A stretch of 64,000 nt of DNA from Cohnella faecalis (GCF_003570905.1 NZ_QXJM01000039.1:1302001-1366000), one strand, 5' to 3'; shown: positions 15,869-25,101, numbered from the stretch's first letter. Notes: generated by a model not told the origin, from the sequence alone. Numbers and translations: made by a program.

Positions 15869-16031
15869 ATCGAATCCCCCTCGTTTTTCGTCGAGTTATA
15901 GCGAAAAAGGTCCTTGGCGGTATTGTACCACTTTTGCGGGGGAAATGTTCGGTTGGCGTAACTTGTCCGTTTCGATGGAGCGAACGAATCGGTTATCGGC
16001 GTAAAAAGCAAGATCGGCGCCGTCAAGGAAA

Positions 16032-16078
16032 CGGCACCGACCTGCGGCTCTTAGGGGTCGGAGGCTGTAGCCGTGCCG
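16032..16078 (-). terminator. Hairpin downstream of the YjcZ-like gene
   Basis: CGGCAC and GACC pair with GGTC and GTGCCG across 16032-16078. On the minus strand this is followed by TTTCCTT. Confidence 0.5.
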
Positions 16079-16103
16079 GAATCCGAATTGCGAAGCGATT
16101 CGA

Positions 16104-16190
16104 TTAGCAGGCTTTCAGGATGATGACGAGCAAGATGAACAAAACAAGAACAATCGTAGCGGAAGAGCCTCTGGAAACAATGTTCGACAT
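16104..16190 (-). CDS. YjcZ-like sporulation miniprotein, 28 aa
   Basis: MSNIVSRGSSATIVLVLF followed by ILLVIILKAC: a short polar head and one hydrophobic helix, the layout of the YjcZ/CotH-associated spore miniproteins of Bacilli. ATG 16190 follows GGAGGGGG. The usual glycine/tyrosine-rich head of YjcZ is reduced, so family membership is likely rather than certain. Confidence 0.65.
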   Translation of the reverse strand: MSNIVSRGSSATIVLVLFILLVIILKAC

Positions 16191-16350
16191 ATGCGTTCCC
16201 CCTCCAAGCAGCCCCGAATTACGCGCCGTCCCGTTGCCGGTCAAAGGGCATAGGCTACATAGTATGATATGCCGGGACCGACTCGCTGACATATGCGCTA
16301 ACCCAATAACGGAAGATTGAGCGCTAATCCCGCCGATATGGCTTGAGGCG

Positions 16351-17562
16351 CTACGCGTGCGGCGCTGTTGGATCCCCGTTCCACCCCGCTCGGAATGCGG
16401 GCCGGGGAAAAATGACAGCCATCGCAAGCATGAGAGCGAGGAAGGAAATAAAGAAGGGAGAGAACGAATCCCTTGCCGCCCCAGCCAATACCGGACCGAG
16501 GAAGGACCCGATGGACAAGGAGATGGAGAGGAACGAGAAAGTCCGCCCATACCGGGCTTCTCCACTGAGCTGGATGAGGAAAGACGTCATCGCCGGGAAA
16601 ATAATGCCCTTGGCCATGCCGATCACGAACAGCATCATCGACAGCGGGAGCGGCCATCCCGAGGCAAGGCCGTAGTAGGCGACGGCAAGCAGCGATAATC
16701 CGGCTACCGTACGGATGTAGGGCAAGTATTTGTTCAGGAATAGAAGAACGAGCGTCGCAAGAGCGCCGAGGCTGACGACCGAGAACATCAACCCTACAGC
16801 CAGCACTTCCGCGCTAGTACGAGCGCGAAGCGGCAGCTCGAAGGATAGAATGCCTTGCGCGCAAGCAAGAGAAATCGGAATGGCGAATACCGCCCAAGGA
16901 AACCGGCCTCCGCTTGCGGCCGTTTTGTTTGCGGCAGACGTAGTCTTCCGGAGATCGGAAGCTCCTTGATCGGAATCGACGCCTCCTTGCTCCAGACTGC
17001 TCGTTTGTCGAATTTTCACGGGCTCTTTAATAAATAAAATCGATGTGATTCCCGTGAAGAGAAGTCCCCATCCGAGGATGGCGAACGAAGCGCCGAATCC
17101 GATTGTCGCCGCGAGCCAAGCTCCGGCGGCAGGGGATACAACCGAGGCGACCGTGTGGACAAGGCCGTTGCCTGCCATCAGCTTCCCTTGGTGAATATGA
17201 TCGCGAGCCAGCTTGGCGAGAAGAGCCATGCAAGCAGGCGACAGGAACGCAAGCACGAATCCGCTTGCGGAGCGGATATATAGCAAGTGCCACGGATCGG
17301 TCACGCGGGATTGCAAAATAAGGAGAATGCCCGCCCCGGTCAAACTGGCGGCGATGAACCAACGGCTTCCGTATCGGTCTACTCCGTAGCCCGCAAGCAT
17401 ATTCCCCGGCAGATGGGTCAGAGAGTACATTCCCATGACGAGCCCGATGAACGACGGAGCGGCTCCGAGCGATACGGCAAAAGGCGTCAGCATCGGGTAT
17501 TGGGCGTGCAAATCGAAGAAAGCGACGAACAGGAACAGGTAGAGCCATACGGCGGTCTTCAT
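16351..17562 (-). CDS. Major facilitator superfamily transporter
   Basis: A 403-residue protein with about 12 hydrophobic segments and the MFS loop 2-3 signature region (GVDRYGSRW). A central cytoplasmic loop (residues about 195-220) is polar and variable. The substrate cannot be inferred; the family includes drug and sugar exporters. The ATG follows AAGGAGG. It diverges from the GntR gene at 17765 but is probably not part of that unit. Confidence 0.88.
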   Translation of the reverse strand: MKTAVWLYLFLFVAFFDLHAQYPMLTPFAVSLGAAPSFIGLVMGMYSLTHLPGNMLAGYGVDRYGSRWFIAASLTGAGILLILQSRVTDPWHLLYIRSASGFVLAFLSPACMALLAKLARDHIHQGKLMAGNGLVHTVASVVSPAAGAWLAATIGFGASFAILGWGLLFTGITSILFIKEPVKIRQTSSLEQGGVDSDQGASDLRKTTSAANKTAASGGRFPWAVFAIPISLACAQGILSFELPLRARTSAEVLAVGLMFSVVSLGALATLVLLFLNKYLPYIRTVAGLSLLAVAYYGLASGWPLPLSMMLFVIGMAKGIIFPAMTSFLIQLSGEARYGRTFSFLSISLSIGSFLGPVLAGAARDSFSPFFISFLALMLAMAVIFPRPAFRAGWNGDPTAPHA

Positions 17563-17686
17563 TTTTCGCTAACCTCCTTGCGAGGGGGAACCCCTTCCAC
17601 TCGTCCGCCACGGCGGTCTATCCTACTTGTACGTGAACAAGCAGGCAGATATGACGAGAGTATAATTCGAAAAAAGAAAGTGGCGC

Positions 17687-17716
17687 TTGCGAGTGTGTGG
17701 TGAGTAGTGGTACACT
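17687..17716 (+). promoter_or_regulatory. Candidate promoter of the GntR-ABC operon
   Basis: TTGCGA (17687-17692), an 18-bp spacer and TACACT (17711-17716). It lies immediately upstream of the palindromic operator. Confidence 0.45.
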
Positions 17717-17725
17717 TCATACATA

Positions 17726-17748
17726 GTGTATGGTTATGCACCATACAC
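17726..17748. promoter_or_regulatory. Palindromic operator, probably for the GntR regulator
   Basis: A perfect 9-bp inverted repeat GTGTATGGT/ACCATACAC with a 5-nt centre lies between promoter and ribosome site. This resembles the operators of YtrA-type GntR repressors and suggests autoregulation. Confidence 0.7.
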
Positions 17749-17764
17749 CGAAAGGGGTGGAACG

Positions 17765-18148
17765 ATGCCTGCGACGCATGTCTGGAGCTCCGAACAATTT
17801 CGTATCGATCCTTCCAGGCCGTTATACGAGCAATACATCGAGCAAATACGGGCGATGATCGCGAAGGGTGCGCTTGCTCCGGGAATCCGGCTGCCATCCG
17901 TCAGGGAAACCGCTGCCGCTCTTCGGGTGAATCCGACGACGGTCATGAAAACTTATCAGGAGCTGGAGCGAATGAATCTGTTAGTGACGTTCAGAGGCCA
18001 AGGCACGTTCGTGACCGAAGAAGCGGAGGCGATCCGTCGATCGCGCGTCGCTCTGGCGAAGCATGCAGTCCGGCAAATGGAAGAGCTGGCCGCTTCCATT
18101 GGTTTGACCTTGCATCAACTGCTCGAGCTTGCCAAAGAAAAGGAGTGA
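17765..18148 (+). CDS. GntR-family repressor, YtrA subfamily
   Basis: A 127-residue protein with an N-terminal winged helix (LYEQYIEQIRAMIAKGALAPGIRLPSVRETAAALRVNPTTVMKTYQELE) and a short helical tail without an effector domain. That is the YtrA layout, usually found ahead of ABC transporter genes, as here. ATG 17765 follows AAAGGGGTGG. Four bases separate its stop from the next gene's start region. It probably binds the palindrome just upstream and represses its own operon until a cell-envelope or antibiotic signal is present. Confidence 0.92.
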   Translation: MPATHVWSSEQFRIDPSRPLYEQYIEQIRAMIAKGALAPGIRLPSVRETAAALRVNPTTVMKTYQELERMNLLVTFRGQGTFVTEEAEAIRRSRVALAKHAVRQMEELAASIGLTLHQLLELAKEKE

Positions 18149-18152
18149 GCTT

Positions 18153-18872
18153 ATGTCCATCTCTATGACTGGCGCTGCTTCGCTTGCAATCGAGTGCCGC
18201 GGGTTAAGCGTTAAGATGAAGAAGAAGTCGATTCTCGACGACGTATCCTTTACGATCGAGACAGGCAGCCTTGCCGGCTTGCTCGGTCCTAACGGCGCCG
18301 GCAAGTCAACGCTTATGCGCATTCTGTGCGGCTTGGCGGAGCCGGACAAAGGAACGGCGAATGTATTCGGCAACAAGCCGAGCGTCGATACGTTGTCGCA
18401 GCTTTCGTTCCTGCCGGATCGCGGCAAGCTGCCGGCTTGGTTAACGGCGGGGGAATGGCTCCGGTTCGCGGAAGGGCTGTACCCGGATTGGCACAAATCG
18501 CGCGAAGCCGAGCTTGTGGAGAAGCTGGGCATCGATCGCTCCTCGCGGATCGGTACGATGTCGAGGGGAGAGGAAGCGAGGCTTCAATTGCTTACCTGCC
18601 TGACTCGTCAGGTCAGATTGATTATTCTCGACGAACCTTTCACGGGCGTCGATCTTCTGTCGCGGGAGAGAATCGCATCCGCCGTCGTCGGGGAGCTTGC
18701 GGACGGCAATCGGACATTTCTGATCGCGACTCACGATATTCGGGAGATGGAGTCGTTGTTCGACCGAATCGTTCTCCTCGGAGGCGGAACGGTCAAAGGC
18801 ATCTTCGATACGGAAGCGCTCCGAATGGAGGGCAAATCCGTCGAATCCTGCTATAGGGAAGTGTTCGCATGA
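18153..18872 (+). CDS. ABC transporter ATP-binding protein
   Basis: A 239-residue ATPase. Walker A GPNGAGKST is at residues 45-53, Walker B is within LIILDEPFTGVD, and the H-loop histidine is in ATHD. The signature motif is degenerate: MSRGEEAR stands where LSGGQ is expected, as in some YtrB/EcsA-type ATPases. ATG 18153 follows AAAAGGAGTGAG. It couples to the downstream permease by a 4-bp ATGA overlap. Likely role: an exporter or stress-responsive ABC system under GntR control. Confidence 0.92.
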   Translation: MSISMTGAASLAIECRGLSVKMKKKSILDDVSFTIETGSLAGLLGPNGAGKSTLMRILCGLAEPDKGTANVFGNKPSVDTLSQLSFLPDRGKLPAWLTAGEWLRFAEGLYPDWHKSREAELVEKLGIDRSSRIGTMSRGEEARLQLLTCLTRQVRLIILDEPFTGVDLLSRERIASAVVGELADGNRTFLIATHDIREMESLFDRIVLLGGGTVKGIFDTEALRMEGKSVESCYREVFA

Positions 18873-20443
18873 AGATCCGCTACGATTTGTTCGGATTGGA
18901 GACGGGCGGGGAGGTGCGGTCGTTCAAGTCCAAATGGCCGCTATGGGCGTCGTTCGCGTTTGTGCTCTTGCTTGGCGGTCTATATTTGCTGCGGGAGGGA
19001 GCGACTCCGGAGTCGATCTTCGCGATTGCCGGCCTTGCGGCAGGAGGGATAGCGTTCTTTTATGCGATGGCCCACGCAGCTTCGCTCCGGACGAATCCGT
19101 TCCGGGAATGGTGGCTGACGCTGCCGGTATCGCGGACGAAATTGGTTCGAGCGAAGATGGTTTCTCTGCTGATCGTATCGGGCTTGATCGGAATCGCGTT
19201 CTGGCTTGTTGCAACTCTCGCCGCTATTATTTCGTTATTATTCGGGGAGACGTCGATAGGCGCGGCAACGCCGGGAAGCGTCTTGACCGCGGCCGGAGCG
19301 TACGCTTTGTTCACGGTTGCGATTTTGCCGCTGGGAGTCAGTCTTGGCTTTCTCCTTTTATGGATGTACGGCGGTTTGCGGCGCTATTTGCTTATCCCGT
19401 ATTTGTTCGTATTGTTCCCTTTCGGATTGTTCGTCATCGTATTGGATTCCGGCGAAGCGGTTCAAAAATGGCTGGCTCCCGAAGCGGTTCTTGTCTACTC
19501 CTTAATAGTCGGCGCGGCAGGGAGCGTTATGTACCGTTTAACACGGGCAGTCGTATCGTCTCAAGGAATGAGCGACTTGGCCGCCTTCCGGATCGGGGAT
19601 GTCGCGAAGTCATGGCGCGAGCCTCGCAAGCGGGCCGAAACGAAGATCGGACATTTTACGCCTGAGACTGGCCGTTTTCGCATTCTTTACGCTTACGAGA
19701 GATCCCGGTATGCGTACGCGACATCGCTTCGGCCGGTCATTATCATTCTCAGGTCGCTTGCGGTTCTGCTCGCTGTCGCAGGGTACTTCTCTTTCGGCAG
19801 CCGGGAAGGGACCGTCGGTCTGGTTACCGCTCTGATGATCTTCGCTTTTATTGGAACGAACATCATGTGCTCCTTGTCCAACGTGTTGCCGGAGCAACGC
19901 GCGAGGCTGACATGGTGGCTCATGTTCCCGGTCGGCCGCAAAAAGCTGTTGCTGGCTCGTGTTGCGGCAATTTGGACGACGGTTTACCGCATCGCTTTTG
20001 CCGGCTTGCTGTGCATCATCGCCGGAGGCGCGGTTCGATACGCCGTGAACGGTCACTACCCGGGAGATGCGAAATCGGATGCCGAGCTGCTTGCGTATAC
20101 GGTTCTCTTCTATGTCGTCCTGTCGACTTTGTTCGCTTTCCTGCTTCAAGTGCAATCGTATACGCTTCGAAACCGCGTCATCGCTTATCTTTACATTCCT
20201 ATCCTCATAGGCTCGTATTGGGTGCCTACGGCTGTAAGCAACCGTCTTATTAACGATGAGATGATTGCCGCCGGAGTCGGTTCGTATCAGTGGACTATTT
20301 TATTGGCTGTAATTGTCATAGGGACGCCGCTCGCAGTTGCCGCTTTTTTCGCGGGAGCGAAGACGCTTCATCTGTTTCTCGTCGATCCGAAAGCCCAGCA
20401 GCGATCAGCTTCCAAGGAAGGGCGGCTGCTTCGGAAAAGATAG
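18869..20443 (+). CDS. ABC transporter membrane protein
   Basis: A 524-residue polytopic protein with about 12 hydrophobic segments in two halves separated by a soluble loop (residues about 230-290). It has an ABC-2-like pattern of early tandem helices with arginine-rich cytoplasmic ends (TLPVSRTKLVRAKM). It overlaps the ATPase stop by 4 bp and completes the GntR-ATPase-permease operon. The substrate is unknown. Confidence 0.85.
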   Translation: MKIRYDLFGLETGGEVRSFKSKWPLWASFAFVLLLGGLYLLREGATPESIFAIAGLAAGGIAFFYAMAHAASLRTNPFREWWLTLPVSRTKLVRAKMVSLLIVSGLIGIAFWLVATLAAIISLLFGETSIGAATPGSVLTAAGAYALFTVAILPLGVSLGFLLLWMYGGLRRYLLIPYLFVLFPFGLFVIVLDSGEAVQKWLAPEAVLVYSLIVGAAGSVMYRLTRAVVSSQGMSDLAAFRIGDVAKSWREPRKRAETKIGHFTPETGRFRILYAYERSRYAYATSLRPVIIILRSLAVLLAVAGYFSFGSREGTVGLVTALMIFAFIGTNIMCSLSNVLPEQRARLTWWLMFPVGRKKLLLARVAAIWTTVYRIAFAGLLCIIAGGAVRYAVNGHYPGDAKSDAELLAYTVLFYVVLSTLFAFLLQVQSYTLRNRVIAYLYIPILIGSYWVPTAVSNRLINDEMIAAGVGSYQWTILLAVIVIGTPLAVAAFFAGAKTLHLFLVDPKAQQRSASKEGRLLRKR

Positions 20444-20459
20444 AGCGGTCGCGAACGTT

Positions 20460-20488
20460 TTACGAGAGCCAAGTCGTTACGGTATAAT
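20460..20488 (+). promoter_or_regulatory. Promoter of the 20538-24295 operon
   Basis: TTACGA (20460-20465), a 17-bp spacer and TATAAT (20483-20488). Confidence 0.5.
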
Positions 20489-20537
20489 AGGAAAAGGTAT
20501 GCAGATAGCGTAACGGATGTTTGATGGAGGAGATCGA

Positions 20538-20993
20538 ATGAATTTCGATAATTGGACGTCGGACGCCTGGCTGACGTTTGCGCAGGACCATTGGGTTGTC
20601 ATCGTTGTGGCCGTCGTAGCGATCTTCATCGTCGTGAACGTGGTCAAGACGGTAGTGAAATGGGGTCTTATCGCCGCTATCGTTGTCGGTATCGTCGTAT
20701 ACGGCGGATACAGCGTCGACGATCTGAAGGCGGTAGGAGCGGATTTGACGTCGAAAGTGTCCGCGGAGCTGAAGGACCAGGCTATTAATGCGATGGCTGG
20801 AGAAGCGAAAGAAGCGACTTATACCGATAACGGCGATGGCACGTACACCGTGAAGAGCTCGAAGCTGGAGCTTACCGGCAAGCCCGGCTCGGGAGAAGTG
20901 TCCGTGAGCTTTAACGGAAGCACTCTCGGAACGTGGCAATTGGAAGGCGCGGTTAAGCAATTCGTCGAGCAAGCGCGCAAGTCGGCGAAGTAG
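20538..20993 (+). CDS. Membrane-anchored hypothetical protein, 151 aa
   Basis: Two consecutive hydrophobic helices (VVIVVAVVAIFIVVNVV and WGLIAAIVVGIVVYGGY) are followed by an extracytoplasmic beta-rich domain of about 85 residues (TYTDNGDGTYTVKSSKLELTG). ATG 20538 follows ATGGAGGAG. Its stop is 10 bp before the transglutaminase gene, so they are co-transcribed. It probably works at the cell surface with its neighbours, but no family is recognised. Confidence 0.7.
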   Translation: MNFDNWTSDAWLTFAQDHWVVIVVAVVAIFIVVNVVKTVVKWGLIAAIVVGIVVYGGYSVDDLKAVGADLTSKVSAELKDQAINAMAGEAKEATYTDNGDGTYTVKSSKLELTGKPGSGEVSVSFNGSTLGTWQLEGAVKQFVEQARKSAK

Positions 20994-21003
20994 AGGATAA
21001 GAG

Positions 21004-22152
21004 ATGAATTTGAGCGGTAACGGGTGGGGGCTGTCGTTGTCGGACGCCAATCTGGTCACGGTCGCCTTGGTGGCGATCGTGGCCGTCTCGCTCTTGCAGG
21101 GGGTGTGGAGAGGGGCTTCGGGATCGGCGAAGCAACTTTTCTTTTTTTTGACGAGCGCAATCGTCGCCGTGGCGGCAATCGTCGTCGCGGCTTGGGGCGC
21201 TTCGACCGCCTCTCCCGTCCTGCAGGCTTATTTGGCGGAGCACGGCATGGAGCGCCCTGCCGCCGACGCCTCCTATTTTGCTCAATTGGCTTATACGGTC
21301 GTGTCCGGACTAAGGGATTTTCCTTTGTTCCGGTTCGCGGCGTTGTTTCTATTGCTATATGCCGCGCTTCGGCTGTTGACCGGATTTATGGTGCGGATTC
21401 TGGCCGGAGTCGGCTCCATACCGATGGCGCTGCTTCCGTCCGGAGGCTCGGTCAGCAGGACGGTAGGCGGCGCTATCGGTGCGGCTCTCGGCGCCGGCCG
21501 GGCATTGCTGTTCACGGCTCTGCTGTTTGGATATTGCGCGTTATGGCCTCAAGGGCCGATGACCGACTATATTCAACAATCCGGCTTGTATCGGGAAGCG
21601 GCCGCCCAGATCATTCGTCCCGCCGCAGGCGTCTTGCTGGAGGAGCGTCTGCCGGTTTTTGCCAAGGCGATGACGGGCGAGCTGGATCAGTTATGGCAGA
21701 GAAGATATGACGTTATCGATGCCGAACTGCCGGACGATATCGTAAATGCGGCCAAGTCGGTTACGGAAGGCAAGACAGGAGACGAAGCGAAGGCTGTCGC
21801 CCTCTACGATTGGGTCGGTTCGCGGATCGTATACGACGACGACAAAGTGACGGCCTACGAGGAGCGCAACGAATGGCGGGAGCAGAACCCTGAGCAGACG
21901 TTCGCGACCCGCAAAGGCGTATGCATCGATTACGCCCGGCTTTACGCCGCCATGGCGCGTTCCGTCGGGCTGGACGCCAGAGTCGTAACCGGACTCGGCT
22001 ATGACGGCCAGGGCGGCTACGGGCCGCACGCATGGAACGAAGTTTATTTGCAGGAACGGCAGGCGTGGGTGCCGCTAGACCCGACCTGGGCGAAGACCGG
22101 CGACTGGTTCGATCCTCCGCGATTCGCCGATACCCATATCCGTCAGGCTTGA
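21004..22152 (+). CDS. CvpA-like membrane domain fused to transglutaminase-like domain
   Basis: A 382-residue protein. Residues 1-190 contain several membrane helices laid out like CvpA-family proteins. Residues 250-382 form a transglutaminase-like (papain-fold) domain with the triad C307 in KGVCIDYA, H342 in GPHAWNEV and D359 in PLDPTW. It could be a protease, a cross-linking enzyme or a peptidoglycan-peptide enzyme outside the membrane. It sits between a membrane-anchored protein and a penicillin-binding protein, which suggests a cell-wall role. Confidence 0.8.
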   Translation: MNLSGNGWGLSLSDANLVTVALVAIVAVSLLQGVWRGASGSAKQLFFFLTSAIVAVAAIVVAAWGASTASPVLQAYLAEHGMERPAADASYFAQLAYTVVSGLRDFPLFRFAALFLLLYAALRLLTGFMVRILAGVGSIPMALLPSGGSVSRTVGGAIGAALGAGRALLFTALLFGYCALWPQGPMTDYIQQSGLYREAAAQIIRPAAGVLLEERLPVFAKAMTGELDQLWQRRYDVIDAELPDDIVNAAKSVTEGKTGDEAKAVALYDWVGSRIVYDDDKVTAYEERNEWREQNPEQTFATRKGVCIDYARLYAAMARSVGLDARVVTGLGYDGQGGYGPHAWNEVYLQERQAWVPLDPTWAKTGDWFDPPRFADTHIRQA

Positions 22153-22207
22153 TCGCCCGAAGACGACAACGTCGCCATTCCCCGCAAGCAAGGAGGCTTC
22201 ATAATAA

Positions 22208-24295
22208 GTGGGCAACAACAAAACCGAAGAAGCGCAGAAGAGGGAAATACGCAATCGCCGGCATTTCAGCTTCCGGCTCAACGTCTTTTTCTTCGCTACT
22301 TTTTTCGTCTTTTCGCTGCTGATCGTTCGTCTGGCGTTTCTCCAATTCGTGGAAGGCCCCAAGCTCAAAGAACGGGAACACGATATCGGTACGCGGGTCG
22401 TTCCGATTCCGCCGATTCGCGGCAATATTTACGACTCTACAGGAACGGCTATCGCCTATTCGACATCGACTCAGTCGCTGTATTACACGCTTGAGCCGGG
22501 AACGAAGGAAGCGGACGGCAAGGCGCTTGCGGTTAGACTGTTCGAAGTATTCGCCAAGTACGGCAACAAAGCGAAAAATCCGCCCAACGCCCAAGAGGTG
22601 TTCGAGGACATGGACTTCGGCGGGGCGGTCCATCTTCCTTTTCAGCCGAGGCGCATCAAGTCCGGCTTGACGAAGGAGGAGATCGCCTACTTCGCGGAGC
22701 ATCAAAAAGAGTTCAAGGGCGTCGACATCCTCGAGGAAAGCATCCGGCAGTACAGCGACGATCAAATCGCCGTGCAGCTGGTCGGCTATATGAAGCAGAT
22801 GAAGGGCGCGACGAGCCTCGACAAGTACAAGGATATCAATACGGATCAGAAGGATGCGACGCTGAAGTATTTGGAATCCGAAGAGGTCGGCTTTGACGGC
22901 ATCGAGCTCATGTACCAGGACGAGCTGCGAGGCCGCAATGGCTTGAAAACTTATCCGGTCAACAAGGACAGCCGAATCGTCGGGCCCATGCAGCTGACGA
23001 AGCCGGTCAAGGGCGAAAATCTGTTTTTGACGATCAACAAGAACATTCAATTGGCCGCTCAAAAAGCGATCACAGACCAATTGAACAAGCTGAAGCATGC
23101 GCCGAAGGGAACGACCGAGTACGAAGGACGGAACGCTACGACGGGCTACGCGGTAGCGATGGAAGTCGATACGGGCAAGGTCGTCGCCATGGCGAGCATG
23201 CCGGACTACAACTCGAATTTGTGGCAAGGGGGCATCAGCTCCAAGGACTACAACTCGATCAAGTATTTCATCGGCAACGGCGCCATCCGCGAGGTGCAGC
23301 CGCCTTATGACGACGACAAGGAACGCGCGAAGCATCCGTCGTCGCTCGTATTTCTCGGCTCTACGCAGAAGCCTCTGACGATCTTGGTAGGGCTAAGCGA
23401 GAAGCTGATCACGCCTTCCTCCTCATGGGTAGATCCGGGCTATTTCGGGTTCGGGCGCAAAGGCCACGAGACGAAAGTCCGAAACGCCAAGAGCACGCCG
23501 AACGGAAGACTAGTCCCGACGACGGCGATAGCCAAGTCTTCCAACGCCTTCATGGCCGCGATGGTCGGCAACGCGTTGTACTTGAGGTCCCCGTCCAAGG
23601 CGGTAGAGATTTGGGACGGCTACATGAAGCAGTTCGGCCTTGGCGTAAAGACGGGCAGCGGATTGCCGGGCGAGCAAGCGGGCAACCTGAACTACTTCAA
23701 GGAGGAAAAGAACGGGAGCGCCCAGTCGGCGATGATTTACTCCTCGTTCGGCCAGCAAGCCCAGTACACGGTTTTGCAATTGGCACAGTATGCGACGGTG
23801 CTCGCAAGCAGGGGCGAGCGCCTTAAACCGCAGTTCGTCGATCATATCGAGGATTCCGATGGAAATTTGGTTCAGCCTTTCCAGAAGGAACTGCTGAACA
23901 CGGTCACTTTTCCGAAGCAGTATTGGCAGACGATCGAAGCCGGGATGTCCCAAGTTAAAGTACAGGGTTTCGAGGATTTTCCTTATTCCTTCAACAGGAA
24001 GACGGGAACGTCCCAGCAAGACGTCGCCGGCGGCAAAAAAGTCGAGAACTCCGTATTCATCGCGTACGCGCCCGCGGATAAGCCGAAGCTGGCCGTCGCG
24101 GTTGTCGTGCCGGAGGGGGGATACGGCGGCTGGGGAGCGGCTCCGATCGCGCGCAAAATTTTCGACGCCTACGACGAGCAAGTCGGGCTGACGGGCACGC
24201 CGCGCAAGCCGACTCCGGCGTCTACCGTACCTGCGGACGAGGCTGCCTCTCAGCAGCAGGGCGATGGAGCGAACGGAGCTGCCGCTGAGCAGTAG
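22208..24295 (+). CDS. Class B penicillin-binding protein (PBP2-type transpeptidase)
   Basis: A 695-residue peptidoglycan transpeptidase. One N-terminal membrane anchor (residues about 25-45) is followed by the dimerisation segment (PPIRGNIYDSTG) and the transpeptidase domain. Active-site motifs are S385-T-Q-K388, SSN at 444-446 and KTG at 598-600. The length is close to Bacillus PbpA/PbpH, and no PASTA domains are present, unlike SpoVD. The C-terminus is a disordered Ala/Pro/Gln tail. GTG 22208 follows AAGGAGG. It is the last gene of the operon, ahead of a strong terminator. Confidence 0.93.
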   Translation: MGNNKTEEAQKREIRNRRHFSFRLNVFFFATFFVFSLLIVRLAFLQFVEGPKLKEREHDIGTRVVPIPPIRGNIYDSTGTAIAYSTSTQSLYYTLEPGTKEADGKALAVRLFEVFAKYGNKAKNPPNAQEVFEDMDFGGAVHLPFQPRRIKSGLTKEEIAYFAEHQKEFKGVDILEESIRQYSDDQIAVQLVGYMKQMKGATSLDKYKDINTDQKDATLKYLESEEVGFDGIELMYQDELRGRNGLKTYPVNKDSRIVGPMQLTKPVKGENLFLTINKNIQLAAQKAITDQLNKLKHAPKGTTEYEGRNATTGYAVAMEVDTGKVVAMASMPDYNSNLWQGGISSKDYNSIKYFIGNGAIREVQPPYDDDKERAKHPSSLVFLGSTQKPLTILVGLSEKLITPSSSWVDPGYFGFGRKGHETKVRNAKSTPNGRLVPTTAIAKSSNAFMAAMVGNALYLRSPSKAVEIWDGYMKQFGLGVKTGSGLPGEQAGNLNYFKEEKNGSAQSAMIYSSFGQQAQYTVLQLAQYATVLASRGERLKPQFVDHIEDSDGNLVQPFQKELLNTVTFPKQYWQTIEAGMSQVKVQGFEDFPYSFNRKTGTSQQDVAGGKKVENSVFIAYAPADKPKLAVAVVVPEGGYGGWGAAPIARKIFDAYDEQVGLTGTPRKPTPASTVPADEAASQQQGDGANGAAAEQ

Positions 24296-24352
24296 AAAAG
24301 TCGGATAAGGCGGTTTCCCGGTTTATTTCGGCAGTCGCATTCGTCCTGAAGA

Positions 24353-24395
24353 AAACCTCCAATTCCGTCGCTGAAGCGGAATGGAGGTTTTTTTT
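24353..24395 (+). terminator. Intrinsic terminator of the PBP operon
   Basis: AACCTCCAATTCCG pairs with CGGAATGGAGGTT, then eight Ts. Confidence 0.92.
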
Positions 24396-24824
24396 GAATC
24401 GGAATTGACGCTGCGGTTTTATTTTCCTGCAGAACGTACAGTAAATCTAAGCTCGCTGGTTGCATTAAGGGGATTCGGATGTAGAACGTACGGTTAGTTG
24501 ATGTGGTAAAAGCTACTAAAGTCAATTTTGAATTTATTAACTGTACAATTTGCAGGTACTCTTCGTCTTAAGCGGTCCACTTCCGTAATTGCTGCATGTT
24601 TTACAGTTGTTTTCAACTCGCTGGAATTTTTGCGAATGCGGGTGAAACGAAGCTTCAAAGCCGGAAACAGCCGCTTCAGGATCGAGAGTTTTTTTGTTCA
24701 AAAAGTTTCATCAATACAACATTTTTGTATATTATAAAAAAAGCGGCTGCGGGTAAAAACTCGACTTTAAACTTAGGCGGCGGATATTATCGGGCGCGCC
24801 CGCGAATCGGGAGGAGTAGAAGCG
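24396..24824. other. Intergenic stretch without a recognised gene
   Basis: This is AT-richer than its flanks. Short ORFs here lack ribosome sites and recognisable composition. A TTGTATATTATAAAA stretch near 24725 could be a -10 region for the 24825 miniprotein. Nothing else is seen. Confidence 0.5.
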
Positions 24825-24917
24825 ATGAAAAGAAAAATTCCGTCTTCCATAAAGAGGTTCGTTTGGACGTTGGTATATGTGGGGATCGCGGTGTCGCTCG
24901 TTGCGGTTGCGCTCTAA
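24825..24917 (+). CDS. 30-aa single-pass membrane miniprotein
   Basis: A basic head (MKRKIPSSIKRF) precedes one hydrophobic helix (VWTLVYVGIAVSLVAVAL). ATG 24825 follows GGGAGGAG at a good distance. The positive-inside pattern predicts an N-in, C-out single span. The family is unknown, and the gene rests on its start site and composition only. Confidence 0.5.
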   Translation: MKRKIPSSIKRFVWTLVYVGIAVSLVAVAL

Positions 24918-24996
24918 ACGGGAGTAACCAAAAAAAGTTGGGCTGCGGGTCGGGAGCCTGACCAACATAAGCCGATTTTCTTTTTCCTCCGGGATA

Positions 24997-25026
24997 TTGG
25001 TTTCTTACAGGACGTAAAGCTATAAT
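24997..25026 (+). promoter_or_regulatory. Promoter of the HAD gene cluster
   Basis: TTGGTT (24997-25002), an 18-bp spacer and TATAAT (25021-25026). Confidence 0.5.
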
Positions 25027-25101
25027 GAACGAAGGATGTTAGGCATAGTCGTCGAACTATCGACAGAACCGCTTACGGAATTCGAGGGAGTGAACGATTA
25101 C

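Noticed and set aside
22199..23335. A 378-residue minus-strand ORF
   Set aside because: Shadow of the PBP gene, which has all catalytic motifs.
24528..24737. A 69-residue plus-strand ORF in the 24.5-kb gap
   Set aside because: No Shine-Dalgarno before its start and no recognisable sequence. It sits in AT-rich DNA where short ORFs occur by chance.
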